Under the pieces are notes generated by a model, which saw only the letters and a program-made list of their open reading frames with translations, did not search any database and was not told the DNA's origin. A program made the position numbers and the translations under genes. Of a stretch of 64,000 nucleotides of DNA, positions 8,868 to 16,887 are shown in pieces (the stretch's first letter is position 1; the number at the start of each line of letters is the position of its first letter). The stretch comes from CAZKUN01 sp964555935 (GTDB lineage: Bacteria; Armatimonadota; Zipacnadia; Zipacnadales; VGFC01): NCBI GenBank assembly GCA_964555935.1, contig CAZKUN010000017.1, positions 1-64,000 of the forward strand, in the 5' to 3' direction.

Positions 8868-11042
8868 ATGGGGGTGCAGCGGCCGGCGCTATGTGCTCTG
8901 TTGGCGTTGACGGTGGGATGCATCCACGCCCAGGCGGGGAAGAGCTGGCAACGGACCGCCGACTTCCCCTTCCGCGAGGTGACAGCGACGGCATCGAGCG
9001 AACAGGCCGACCAGTGGCCGGCCTCAATGGCCATCGACGGCAACACGTCCGAGCCGGAGAGCATGTGGCAAACGCTCCGCGACGGCCCCAAGTCGGCGTG
9101 GCTGGAGCTAGGCCTGCGCCGCGCGCGTGCGGTCAGCGGCGTCAGAATCTACCACCAGAACAACCCGCGCTACTACCGCAGCCTCGACTACTCGATCTCC
9201 TGCGAGATCGACGGCGAATGGCGCGCGGTCGCCGAGGTGACGGACAACAAGACGGCTGGCTGGCGAGAGCACGCCTTCGACCCCGTCGAGACCTCGGGGA
9301 TCCGGATCGACATCGCCCGTTCTGAACATGGCTCCCAGATGGGGCTCAACGAGGTGGAATTGGTCTTCGCTGAGAGCGAGGGTCCGTTCTCGCGCTTGTC
9401 CATGCCTCACCACATTGGGTCGGTGGCGGACATGGGCGTGGTCGAATTCGAGGCGAGCGTGCCGAAGAGCACGTCCGTCGAGTTGCGCACGCGATCTGCC
9501 TCGGGCGATGCGGGACGCCCCGGCGAGTGGTCGGCTTGGTCGGACGCCATCGCAGACACCGGCTCGGTGAACGCAAGCCCGATTGGCGAATGGGTGCAGT
9601 ATGAGGCGACCTATACGGGTGCTAGCGGGCGAGAGCCCGTGCTTCGCCGCGTGATGTTAGGATCGCCGGACTGCGTGGACAGCGTGCTCGCCGCCGCGGT
9701 GATCCCCTCGGCAAGTGAGCCGGTAGCGCTTCGGGCGCGGTTCCGGGATCCCATGGATACGGCATCGACGCCTGAGGGGCGTGTCACGCGGGCGGATGGT
9801 AGCGCAGTGTTGCTGAAGCGAGGCGTCTGGGAGGATGATCTCACATATCGGTTCGCGCCGACGATGCTCGGCCCGGGCGAGGGAGCGGCATCGTTGAGGA
9901 CGGCAGGCGCAAAGCGCGCCGATGGGTTGGTGATGCTGGCGGATGATCGGCTTCTGCTTGTGGGGACGGCGCCCGTGTTGGAGCGGGTGCGCGGCATCGT
10001 CGACTGGATGATGGAGAACGAGCACAAGGCGATCTTCGTCGAGGGCTACAACGAGCGGACCATCCTCGCGCTGTATGAGATCACCGGTGAGGAGCGCTAT
10101 CTCAACCATGCGCGCGCCTGGGTGACCAAGCTGCTCGACGCGCAGAAGCCGGCCGGCTACTGGGGCACGGGCTATGGCGATGTCTACTTCGCGGATACGG
10201 GAAGCGCGCTGGGGCTGCTGGTCAACTTCTACAAGTTCGCGACCCCGGATGAGCGGGGGCGGATTGATACCGCCTTGCAGCGCTACTTCGACCTGCTGCT
10301 TGTCAAAGGCGATAGCACCGGCAAGCCCTTCGTTCACGAGGGCGGCAGCGTCGGCGTCGGTTACCATGCCGATCTCGACGGAAACATCACGAGTGACCTG
10401 AACAAGCCCTACACCATCGCGACCGCGCTGACCGGCGCCGAGATCTTCGCCGCCTGGCACTACATGAAGGGCAACCCTCGCGACAGACAGATCGCCATCC
10501 GCGCCTGCGACTGGATGCTCGACACAATGGTCGGCGAGGACGTGCGTGACCCATGGGCCGCTCCCGGGATGATTCCGTACATCATCGAGGACTGGAATCC
10601 CGATGGGCAGAACCGCGAGTGGCTCTGGAAGCGCTGGCCGTACGATACCTCGGCCTACGCGGGCGAAGGCTTCATCGCGGCATGGGTCTACGTCGACGAC
10701 GAGCCGTTCCGCACGGGCCTGGGCAGACGCGTCCGCCCGCATATTGATTGGCTCCTCCGCACGCAGAACGACGACGGCAGTTGGGCGGTGAAGGGCTCGG
10801 GCGATCAGCTCCGAAGCCACGGCGTGGTGAACCTGCTGCTGTGGTATTACGAGAGGGTGGAGCGCGACCCAGCCGTTGCAGGCGCCATCCAGCGCTATGT
10901 CAGCCTGCTGCTTGATGAGGAGCGCAGTCGCTACCTGAAGGTCCCGGGCGACGGGATCGCCACGTCGCTGGCCGGGCGGGCGCTGGTCGAAGTTATCCGT
11001 CCGGGCGTGGACTGCTACCGGTGGATGGACGAGGGCGAGTGA
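8868..11042 (+). CDS. exported F5/8C (discoidin) domain protein with alpha-toroid glycosidase-like domain
   Basis: 724 aa. ATG 8868 is chosen because GGAGG sits about 7 nt upstream; a GTG at 8862 is also in frame. Signal peptide ~1-24 (possible cleavage after AQA). Residues ~35-170 are an F5/8 type C fold (WPASMAIDGNTSEPESMW, then SGVRIYHQ and SGIRIDIARSEHGSQMGLNEVEL). A beta region follows. From ~380 to the end is a helical toroid (RTILALYEITGEERYLNHA, YWGTGYGDVYF, LLRTQNDDGSW) like terpenoid-cyclase/GH-type (alpha/alpha)6 proteins. It is probably a polysaccharide-binding or -degrading protein. The catalytic residues cannot be assigned. It abuts the convergent enolase-superfamily gene with no gap. 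Confidence 0.75.
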   Translation: MGVQRPALCALLALTVGCIHAQAGKSWQRTADFPFREVTATASSEQADQWPASMAIDGNTSEPESMWQTLRDGPKSAWLELGLRRARAVSGVRIYHQNNPRYYRSLDYSISCEIDGEWRAVAEVTDNKTAGWREHAFDPVETSGIRIDIARSEHGSQMGLNEVELVFAESEGPFSRLSMPHHIGSVADMGVVEFEASVPKSTSVELRTRSASGDAGRPGEWSAWSDAIADTGSVNASPIGEWVQYEATYTGASGREPVLRRVMLGSPDCVDSVLAAAVIPSASEPVALRARFRDPMDTASTPEGRVTRADGSAVLLKRGVWEDDLTYRFAPTMLGPGEGAASLRTAGAKRADGLVMLADDRLLLVGTAPVLERVRGIVDWMMENEHKAIFVEGYNERTILALYEITGEERYLNHARAWVTKLLDAQKPAGYWGTGYGDVYFADTGSALGLLVNFYKFATPDERGRIDTALQRYFDLLLVKGDSTGKPFVHEGGSVGVGYHADLDGNITSDLNKPYTIATALTGAEIFAAWHYMKGNPRDRQIAIRACDWMLDTMVGEDVRDPWAAPGMIPYIIEDWNPDGQNREWLWKRWPYDTSAYAGEGFIAAWVYVDDEPFRTGLGRRVRPHIDWLLRTQNDDGSWAVKGSGDQLRSHGVVNLLLWYYERVERDPAVAGAIQRYVSLLLDEERSRYLKVPGDGIATSLAGRALVEVIRPGVDCYRWMDEGE

Positions 11043-12275
11043 TTAGCGCCACTTGCCGGTTCGCTTGCTGAGAGCCTTGAGTTTGCGTTCGTCGACCTCG
11101 ATGCCGAGGCCAGGGCCGTCGGGGACCGCGAGCTTGCCATCGACGGGCATGAGGCGCTCGCTGATGACCGACTCCGCGAGGAACTGAGGCCCGTTGAGCG
11201 CGGCGGGCTTGTCGAGGCCATAGGCTGCATACAGTCCCAGCGTCGCGGCGAGCGAGATGTCCGGGTCCGTCAGCCCACTCCCGAGCCACATGAGCCCCTC
11301 GTTCAGCAGGATCTCGATCTGCTCGCGACACGAGACCAGCCCCCCGCAGCGCGCCGGCTTCTGCGCGATACCGTCGAGCATCCCCAGCTTGATGAACTCC
11401 ACGAGGTCGGTGGGGGAGATGACGCCCTCGTCCATCAGGATCGGCAGCGCCCCCTGTTTCTTCAGCTCCTGATAGCCCGCGATGCGGTTCGGCTTGAGGG
11501 GCGCCTCGAGGACATCCACGCCCGCGTCAGCAAGCTTGGGAGCCGCCTCGAGCGCGGTTGTCAGGTCGTATCCCCCGTTGGCATCGGCCCAGAGGAATCC
11601 GTCCGGCACGGCGGCGCGCGCTCTCTTGGCCATCTCCACATCAAACTCCGGATCGGGCGCGACCTTAACATTGAAGTTCCGGAAGCCCTTGTCCCATCCC
11701 GCCTGGATCAGCCGGTCGAGGTCGTCCAGCGTCTTCGGATTCAGCGTCCAACTGATCTCCAGCGGGCCGCCCGTCGGCTTGCCCCACATCTGTGCGAGCG
11801 ACTGCCCTGTCAGCTTACCGCCGAGGTCGTGCAAGGCGATGTCGACGCCGGCCTTGGTGATCGGCATGCCGGTCGTGAAGCCTTGGGAGATGATCGCGTT
11901 CATCGCGTGATGGCAGGCATCGAGGTCGAGTGGGTCAAGCCCGATGAGTTGCGGCGCGATGTAGTTGTCGATGGAGGTGACGCATGATTCGAGCGTCTCG
12001 TACGCCCACTTCGGAATCGGGACGCTCTCGCCCCACCCGACCGTGCCGTCATCGGCGGTGATCTTGGTGATGACCGCGGCTCGCCCGGTCGGCGAGCCCT
12101 CCGGGCCCTCAAAGAACTTGAATCGGCCGACCATCGTGTAGCGGACAGGGAAGGTCTGGATGCGCTCGATCTTAGTCATTGTTGCTGCGCTCGCGAGTGG
12201 GAGCCTGGGGAGCATCAGCGCGCCGATTGCGCCGGCGCCTGTGGTGCGAAGGAAGTCTCGTCGGCTGCGTTTCAT
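11043..12275 (-). CDS. Tat-exported enolase-superfamily protein (mandelate racemase / muconate lactonizing enzyme)
   Basis: 410 aa. The N-terminus is a twin-arginine signal (RSRRDFLRTTGAGAIGALML). The capping domain and TIM barrel follow the MR/MLE pattern. Metal ligands are visible as D231 (in WADANGG), E257 (LEAPL) and D282/E283 (LMDEG), and the distal lysine is K306 (QKPARCGG). The usual KxK of the second strand reads N202-V-K204, so the first lysine is replaced while the catalytic second is kept. Export of this family is unusual. A dipeptide or sugar-acid epimerase/cycloisomerase is likely; the substrate is unknown. Neighbouring symporter and sugar-binding genes favour a sugar-derived substrate. 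Confidence 0.85.
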   Translation of the reverse strand: MKRSRRDFLRTTGAGAIGALMLPRLPLASAATMTKIERIQTFPVRYTMVGRFKFFEGPEGSPTGRAAVITKITADDGTVGWGESVPIPKWAYETLESCVTSIDNYIAPQLIGLDPLDLDACHHAMNAIISQGFTTGMPITKAGVDIALHDLGGKLTGQSLAQMWGKPTGGPLEISWTLNPKTLDDLDRLIQAGWDKGFRNFNVKVAPDPEFDVEMAKRARAAVPDGFLWADANGGYDLTTALEAAPKLADAGVDVLEAPLKPNRIAGYQELKKQGALPILMDEGVISPTDLVEFIKLGMLDGIAQKPARCGGLVSCREQIEILLNEGLMWLGSGLTDPDISLAATLGLYAAYGLDKPAALNGPQFLAESVISERLMPVDGKLAVPDGPGLGIEVDERKLKALSKRTGKWR

Positions 12276-12292
12276 AGGTTGCGGCCCCCGGG

Positions 12293-12682
12293 CTAGGATG
12301 AGGCGTCAAGGATGGTCTTGATCGGTAGGGCGATGATAATGCAGATGGACGCGAAGGCCAGAATCCCAACGCCGAGCCAGATCCAGAGCAGCGGCAGCGC
12401 CCGCTCGCGCCAACGCCAGGCGGCCACCAGCGGCGCCAGAACGAGCGGGGGCAAGATCAGCCACCATGCGTGTTCGAGGACCACGCTGACGTCCATGAGC
12501 ATCTGTGTCAGCGCTGGGACGGGCAACTCCGTCGGCTCGAACGCGCTGCGGAGTTGCGGCATGCCCACCATCAGCGAAATCGCCAGGTCAATCGGGACGT
12601 CCGCGCACAGGATGGCGATGAGCCAGTGGCTCTGCCACCACGTGGGCGATGCCTGAACGTCTGACCCGGTAAACAGTGACAT
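12293..12682 (-). CDS. small membrane protein of unknown function
   Basis: 129 aa from an ATG with GAGG 5 nt upstream. Two or three hydrophobic segments are visible: a weak one near 20-40, then about 75-92 and 102-125, with a WRWRERA loop between the last two. I do not recognise the family; the C-terminal hairpin loosely resembles the membrane end of type II secretion F proteins. It lies between the aminotransferase gene and the enolase-superfamily gene on the same strand. Confidence 0.6.
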   Translation of the reverse strand: MSLFTGSDVQASPTWWQSHWLIAILCADVPIDLAISLMVGMPQLRSAFEPTELPVPALTQMLMDVSVVLEHAWWLILPPLVLAPLVAAWRWRERALPLLWIWLGVGILAFASICIIIALPIKTILDASS

Positions 12683-12703
12683 GCGGACCTCGTGCCCGTT
12701 GAT

Positions 12704-12724
12704 CGACGGGCCCTCAGCCCGTCG
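12704..12724 (-). terminator. hairpin directly after DegT gene
   Basis: Perfect 8-bp stem CGACGGGC / GCCCGTCG with a 5-nt loop, touching the DegT stop codon. There is no T tract. It shares the 13-mer CCCGTCGCTACGC with a similar hairpin at 14506-14534. Confidence 0.3.
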
Positions 12725-13975
12725 CTACGCCTTGGCCCTGAAGTGATCCGCCACCTTGCGGAAACCCTTGGCCATGTCCTTGACGTCGGACTCGGTGATG
12801 CCTTCGTTCCAGCTAAACACGAAGGTGTTCGCCTGTGCCCAGACCGTCTCCGGGTAGTCCTCCTCGACGTACTGCACGTCGCGGCCGGCGCTCCAGGGGA
12901 AGTTGGAGTCACCGTAGGCCTTATGGTCGCGGATCGCCGGGTACATGCAGATCGGGATCCCGCCTGCGTACCCGGTGCCCCACGGCAGGCCTTCGGCCTG
13001 GACCGCCTGCGCGAACTCGGCGGTCGTGCATCCCAGGACACCCTCGTCGATCGTCAGCGCGTAGATCCAGTACGAGTGGAGCGCTTTCCCGTGGACCCAC
13101 GGTGGGTTAATGCCATCGACCTCATTAAGATAGGACGTGAGAAGCTCGCCCGTGGTGCGCCGGCGGCCAAGAATCGAACCGAGCTTGCGCGTCTGTGCCA
13201 GCGCTACCGCGCCCTGGAGTTCGGTCATGCGGTAGTTGACGCCGAGCCTCAGCACGCCACGGTTCTCGCCCGAGCGATCGTAGAACTTGTCGTGGAAGTT
13301 GCGCGCGTTAAGGGCGAGTTCGTCGTTGTTGCTGATGACGATACCGCCATCGCCGGACGTGATCTGCTTGCTCTGTTGGAGCGAGAAGCACCCGAGATCG
13401 CCGATGGTGCCGACGTCCTTGCCGTCCCACTTGGCCCCATGAGCCTGCGCGGAGTCCTCGATGACGTAGAGGTCGTGCTTCTTGGCGATCTCCATCACCG
13501 CGTCCATGGAGGAGGCCTGCCCGAAAAGATGCACGACGATGATCGCGCGCGTGCGGTCGGTGATGAGCGCCTCGAGCTTGCTGGGATCGAGGTTGAGCGT
13601 CCGACGGTCCACATCGCAGAAGACGGGGATGTGGTTCTGCTGCAAGATGGCGATGATGGTCCCCATGTCGGTGATCGTCGTGGTGATGATCTCATCGCCG
13701 GGGTTGCACTCCAGCGCGCCGACGGCCGTGTGGAGCGCCGCGGTGCCGCTGGTGACGGCCAGGCAGTGCTTGACGCCCGCGTGCTCGGCGTACTCTTTCT
13801 CGAACTGGGGCACCATCGTGCCGCCATGACGCCCGAGCGCGCCGGATCGGATAACTTCAGTGAGGAGCGCCAACTCCTCGTCACCGATGTCTCGACCAGA
13901 GCTGTTCCCCACGGATGGGAACGAGGTTTCGCGGGTTTTCGGGCCGCCGTTTAGGGCTAGTTCCTCAGACAACAC
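12725..13975 (-). CDS. DegT/DnrJ/EryC1/StrS-family PLP aminotransferase
   Basis: 416 aa from GTG 13975, which has GGAGG 5 nt upstream. A TTG one codon on is equally well spaced, and a GTG at 13996 lacks a ribosome site. The fold-type-I features are clear: GTAALHTAVGAL (phosphate loop), VIEDSAQAHGA (PLP ring Asp) and SLQQSKQITSGDGG with the Schiff-base lysine. The family transfers amino groups to keto sugars or scyllo-inosose for surface-polysaccharide or antibiotic sugars. The leading ALNGGPKTR segment is typical of the StsC-like branch. The start overlaps the upstream GNAT gene by 11 bp, so the two are translationally coupled and probably act in sequence. Confidence 0.9.
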   Translation of the reverse strand: MLSEELALNGGPKTRETSFPSVGNSSGRDIGDEELALLTEVIRSGALGRHGGTMVPQFEKEYAEHAGVKHCLAVTSGTAALHTAVGALECNPGDEIITTTITDMGTIIAILQQNHIPVFCDVDRRTLNLDPSKLEALITDRTRAIIVVHLFGQASSMDAVMEIAKKHDLYVIEDSAQAHGAKWDGKDVGTIGDLGCFSLQQSKQITSGDGGIVISNNDELALNARNFHDKFYDRSGENRGVLRLGVNYRMTELQGAVALAQTRKLGSILGRRRTTGELLTSYLNEVDGINPPWVHGKALHSYWIYALTIDEGVLGCTTAEFAQAVQAEGLPWGTGYAGGIPICMYPAIRDHKAYGDSNFPWSAGRDVQYVEEDYPETVWAQANTFVFSWNEGITESDVKDMAKGFRKVADHFRAKA

Positions 13976-14483
13976 TGTCACCTCCAGGCAGTTCACTATC
14001 GACTTCCGTCGGGCCGGGGCGCCGGGTGCGGTCCGGCGACCGGTACTCGTACGTCAGGTGGACCAACTCGAGGCCAATGCGCTGCATGAGCGCCTTGGCG
14101 CCATCGTTTTCGTGGTGGATCTTGGCAACGACCCTATGGATACCGTTGGATTCGAAGTACCGGATGCAGTACTGGGCGAGGCTCTTCGCGAGTCCCTGAT
14201 TCCTCAGGTCCTCCCGAACATAGATGCTGCGCAACACGCCGTACCGCTCCTTGTTCGCGAGCGTGATCTTGGTAGACATCCAGAGCCAGCCGACGACGTC
14301 TTCTTCAAGGGTGAGCACGATCATGCCGTCAGGCTCGGCCCGCATGGCGCGGACGAGCTTGCGGTAGTGGTAGTTCAGATCCGTGATGGGGTCTTCGGGG
14401 AAAGACGTGCAGGCAATCTCGCGCTCGTAAATCGCGAGAGTCTCCAGATCGTCGTCGATGGCGAAGCGGGTGCTTACTTCCAT
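13965..14483 (-). CDS. GNAT-family N-acetyltransferase
   Basis: 172 aa from ATG 14483; an in-frame GTG five codons upstream is a weaker alternative. The acetyl-CoA pyrophosphate loop reads RSIYVREDLRNQGLAKSLA (Q-x-x-G-x-A type), preceded by the VGWLWM beta strand and followed by VAKIHHENDGAKALMQRIG, the typical GNAT C-terminal N-x-x-A-x-x-x-x-x-x-x-G element. The overlap with the DegT aminotransferase suggests acetylation of the amino group that enzyme installs; this is inference from position. Confidence 0.85.
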   Translation of the reverse strand: MEVSTRFAIDDDLETLAIYEREIACTSFPEDPITDLNYHYRKLVRAMRAEPDGMIVLTLEEDVVGWLWMSTKITLANKERYGVLRSIYVREDLRNQGLAKSLAQYCIRYFESNGIHRVVAKIHHENDGAKALMQRIGLELVHLTYEYRSPDRTRRPGPTEVDSELPGGDSVV

Positions 14484-14566
14484 GGGCGCTCTCAGCACGA
14501 GCGCGGCGACGGATCGAGCGACCCGTCGCTACGCGTTAGGGACAACTCAGGTGCAGGGAGCGGATT

Positions 14567-14998
14567 CTATGCCGGCTTGGCGGGGACCTCCAGGCGGATG
14601 CACATCTCTCCCACGCAGATGATCCATGAGCCGGCGGGGCCGGGCTTGATCTCGCAACCGAGGCCTACGAGGAGGTTCTTCAACGGCACGTAGGTGCTTC
14701 CGTTGACGACCTTGGGCGCCTCGGGGAGGGTGATTGTCTTGGTGCCGACCTTCGCCGTCTTGCTGCCAAGGGTCATCTCGACGGTCTTGGCCTCAAGCTT
14801 GAAGACCAGTTTCTTGGTCTGCGCGTTGTAGCTGAACGTGGCTTTGATTAGCTCAGCCGCTTGGCGCGCAGGGCCCATCAGCGTCTCGCTCTGCCAGACC
14901 GGAGCGGGCGCAAGCTTGGCTGCGAAGCTCGTCGCGGGCAGCGCAAGGGCGACAGTAGCGACCAGAGCGGCTGTGGTTATGATCGTAGATACTCGCAT
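14567..14998 (-). CDS. exported single stalk-domain protein (copper amine oxidase N-terminal-like)
   Basis: 143 aa with a clear signal peptide (TTAALVATVALALPATSFA, cleavage near residue 27). The remainder is one copper-amine-oxidase-like domain: KTITLPEAPKVVNGSTYVPL, then KNLLVGLGCE and a final strand. Despite the Pfam name it has no catalytic residues; such domains are thought to be wall- or glycan-binding modules. Three cysteines near the C-terminus (GCE, IICVGEMCI) could form a disulfide outside the cell. AGGG lies 8 nt upstream of the start. Confidence 0.75.
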   Translation of the reverse strand: MRVSTIITTAALVATVALALPATSFAAKLAPAPVWQSETLMGPARQAAELIKATFSYNAQTKKLVFKLEAKTVEMTLGSKTAKVGTKTITLPEAPKVVNGSTYVPLKNLLVGLGCEIKPGPAGSWIICVGEMCIRLEVPAKPA

Positions 14999-15034
14999 AG
15001 CAGATCCCTCGAGGGACGGATTTTCTCACTACCT

Positions 15035-15064
15035 ATGATAGTACAACAATACCCAGCGCGGCAA
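15035..15064 (-). promoter_or_regulatory. candidate sigma-70 promoter for the stalk-domain gene
   Basis: On the minus strand, TTGCCG (15059-15064) and TATCAT (15035-15040) are separated by 18 bp, 37 bp upstream of the start codon. The match is moderate. Confidence 0.4.
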
Positions 15065-15256
15065 GTGCCCAAATGTGATGCGCGTTTCGTTTGAGCGCGT
15101 TGTGAGGGAAAGATGCGCCCGTTGGCGAACCATGGCGATGGACGGACTGGAAGTCGCGTCCCGCGGCATCCACTCGGTGTTGGACGTAGAGGATCGTGAG
15201 CGCCACGCGCCGGTGGGTGACGACGCCCGCCGACCCAGGATAACGGAGCTATTGTC

Positions 15257-16342
15257 ATGATTGTCGGTGTTCCGAAGGAGATTAAGCCGGGCGAGAGGCG
15301 TGTCGCGATGACCCCGGCGGGCGCGCATCAGTTCGTGGTTCGCGGTCACGCGGTAGCGATTGAAACGGGCGCCGGTGACGGCAGCGGGCTGAGTGATGCG
15401 GAGTACGTCGAGGCCGGCGCCGAGATCGTGGACTCGCCGGGCGAGGTCTTCGGCCGCGCCGAGCTCGTGATGAAGGTGAAGGAGCCGCTGGCCGCGGAGT
15501 GGCCGCTGCTCCGCGAGGGCCAGATCCTCTTCACGTACCTGCACTTGGCGAGTTCGCGAGAACTCACGGACGCAGTGCTGAAGTCCGGCATCACCGGCGT
15601 CGCGTACGAGACGATCGAGAGGCCCGATGGCGAACTGCCGCTGCTTACCCCGATGAGCGAGATTGCCGGCAAACTGGCCATGCAGGAGGCCGCTCCGGCG
15701 CTGAACGTGCATCGAGGCGGTCGCGGGATTCTGGTGGGGGGCGTGCCGGGCGTCGCCCCGGCCGAGGTCGTTGTGATCGGGTGCGGCACGGTGGGCGTTA
15801 ACGCCGCCAAAGTCGCGATGGGACTCGGAGCGCAGGTCACGATTCTCGATATAAACCTCGACCGGCTCCGCCACCTCGATGACATCATGCACGGCCGCTG
15901 CATCACCGCACACTCCGATCCCTCGACTATCGCGCGAGCGGTGACGTACGCGGACGTGCTCATAGGCGGCGTCCTCATCCCCGGGGCTCTGGCTCCGAAA
16001 CTGGTGACCGAGGAGATGGTCAAGACGATGCGGCCGGGCTCGGTCATCGTCGATGTGGCGATCGATCAGGGCGGCTGTGTTGAGACATCCGTAGTAACAA
16101 GCCACAGAGAGCCGTACGTCGAGAAGCACGGGGTCTTGCACTGGGGCGTGCCGAACATGCCTGCCGCGGTGCCGAGGACGGCAACGCTGGCTCTAACCAA
16201 TGCAACGACTCCTTACGCGCTACGGATCGCCGATCTTGGCGTCGACGGCGCGGCCGAGGCATTCCCGGAGATGGCGTTGGGCGTGAACGTGCGAGATGGT
16301 GAGATCGTGCACGAGGGCGTCAGGGCGGCATTCTGCGTCTAA
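15257..16342 (+). CDS. ald: alanine dehydrogenase
   Basis: 361 aa, full family length. NAD-dependent oxidative deamination of L-alanine to pyruvate and ammonia, reversible. Visible signatures: MIVGVPKEIKPGERRVAMTP at the N-terminus, MKVKEPL with the substrate-binding lysine, the catalytic His in YLHLASS, the dinucleotide-binding IGCGTVGVNAAK, and DVAIDQGGC followed by HWGVPNMPAAVPRT at the end of the catalytic domain. The ATG has GGAG 8 nt upstream. It is monocistronic by context, with a hairpin terminator shortly after the stop. Confidence 0.95.
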   Translation: MIVGVPKEIKPGERRVAMTPAGAHQFVVRGHAVAIETGAGDGSGLSDAEYVEAGAEIVDSPGEVFGRAELVMKVKEPLAAEWPLLREGQILFTYLHLASSRELTDAVLKSGITGVAYETIERPDGELPLLTPMSEIAGKLAMQEAAPALNVHRGGRGILVGGVPGVAPAEVVVIGCGTVGVNAAKVAMGLGAQVTILDINLDRLRHLDDIMHGRCITAHSDPSTIARAVTYADVLIGGVLIPGALAPKLVTEEMVKTMRPGSVIVDVAIDQGGCVETSVVTSHREPYVEKHGVLHWGVPNMPAAVPRTATLALTNATTPYALRIADLGVDGAAEAFPEMALGVNVRDGEIVHEGVRAAFCV

Positions 16343-16362
16343 GATCCGCGCGCACAAGAGTT

Positions 16363-16397
16363 GAGAGTTCCTCTCCGAGACCGTGGGAGGAACTCTC
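16363..16397 (+). terminator. terminator hairpin after ald
   Basis: Perfect 11-bp stem GAGAGTTCCTC / GAGGAACTCTC around a 13-nt loop, 20 nt after the ald stop, followed by GTCGCGTTT. The long perfect stem supports termination or mRNA 3'-end stabilisation. Confidence 0.6.
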
Positions 16398-16478
16398 GTC
16401 GCGTTTAGACCGAGCCGATCTCTGCAACTCCCCCCGCTCGCAAGCCGTATTGCCTTCTGAGCAAGGAGGCTCATTGCT

Positions 16479-16733
16479 ATGGGCTTGGTATGGGCGCTTA
16501 TCATGGGCGCCATCGTCGGCGTCGTTGCGAGAGGGCTTGCCGGAGGCCACCGGATCAAAGGTGGATGCCTCACGAACATCCTCATTGGCATCGTGGGATC
16601 CGTCTTCGGGAGCATCCTGGTCGGCATCATTGGCGGGACTGGTGTTACCGGTGTCAATCTGTACAGCTTTGGCGTCTCGTTGTTAGGCGCCGTCGTGTTC
16701 CTGTGGGTTGCCAGGGCAGTTTCGAAGCGGTAG
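16479..16733 (+). CDS. GlsB/YeaQ/YmgE-family stress-response membrane protein
   Basis: 84 aa, typical length. Three hydrophobic segments with family features: WALIMGAIVGVVARGLAGG, then NILIGIVGSVFGSILVG and a last helix ending VARAVSKR. AAGGAGG lies 9 nt before the ATG. This family is transglycosylase-associated by name, but its members are small membrane proteins induced by acid or general stress; no enzyme activity is known. It precedes the L32/fatty-acid operon promoter and is probably a separate unit. Confidence 0.85.
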   Translation: MGLVWALIMGAIVGVVARGLAGGHRIKGGCLTNILIGIVGSVFGSILVGIIGGTGVTGVNLYSFGVSLLGAVVFLWVARAVSKR

Positions 16734-16778
16734 GTGGGGGATGGGCCGGCCATGGCCACCACCGCCTGGCTCCGCGAC

Positions 16779-16807
16779 TTGACATTGGTTTACCCCGACC
16801 GTATACT
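16779..16807 (+). promoter_or_regulatory. strong sigma-70 promoter of the yceD-rpmF-fab operon
   Basis: TTGACA (perfect -35) and TATACT (-10) at exactly 17 bp. Transcription should begin near 16814, about 35 nt before a terminator-like hairpin and 140 nt before the DUF177 start. Confidence 0.85.
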
Positions 16808-16847
16808 ATCGCGAGTTGTGATCCCGGCCGCTGGACTGCCTGAACTG

Positions 16848-16887
16848 GGGCCGATGGAGTGATGATTCACTCCATCGGGCCGTTTTT
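16848..16887 (+). terminator. leader terminator / attenuator hairpin in front of DUF177 gene
   Basis: Perfect 12-bp stem CCGATGGAGTGA / TCACTCCATCGG with a 4-nt loop, extended by G-C pairs across one mismatch and followed by TTTTT. It lies between the promoter and the first gene of the operon, so it must be read through. The segment CGGCC (16825-16829) can pair with GGCCG (16849-16853), which overlaps the stem base and would be a weak antiterminator. Alternatively the promoter and hairpin make a short RNA of about 75 nt. Confidence 0.7.

Noticed and set aside
7234..9027. Minus-strand frame extending the CBM9-like gene to 900 aa
   Set aside because: It runs antisense through the whole symporter gene. 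The composition is Arg/His-rich noise; the CBM9 gene has its own signal peptide and ribosome site at 7233.
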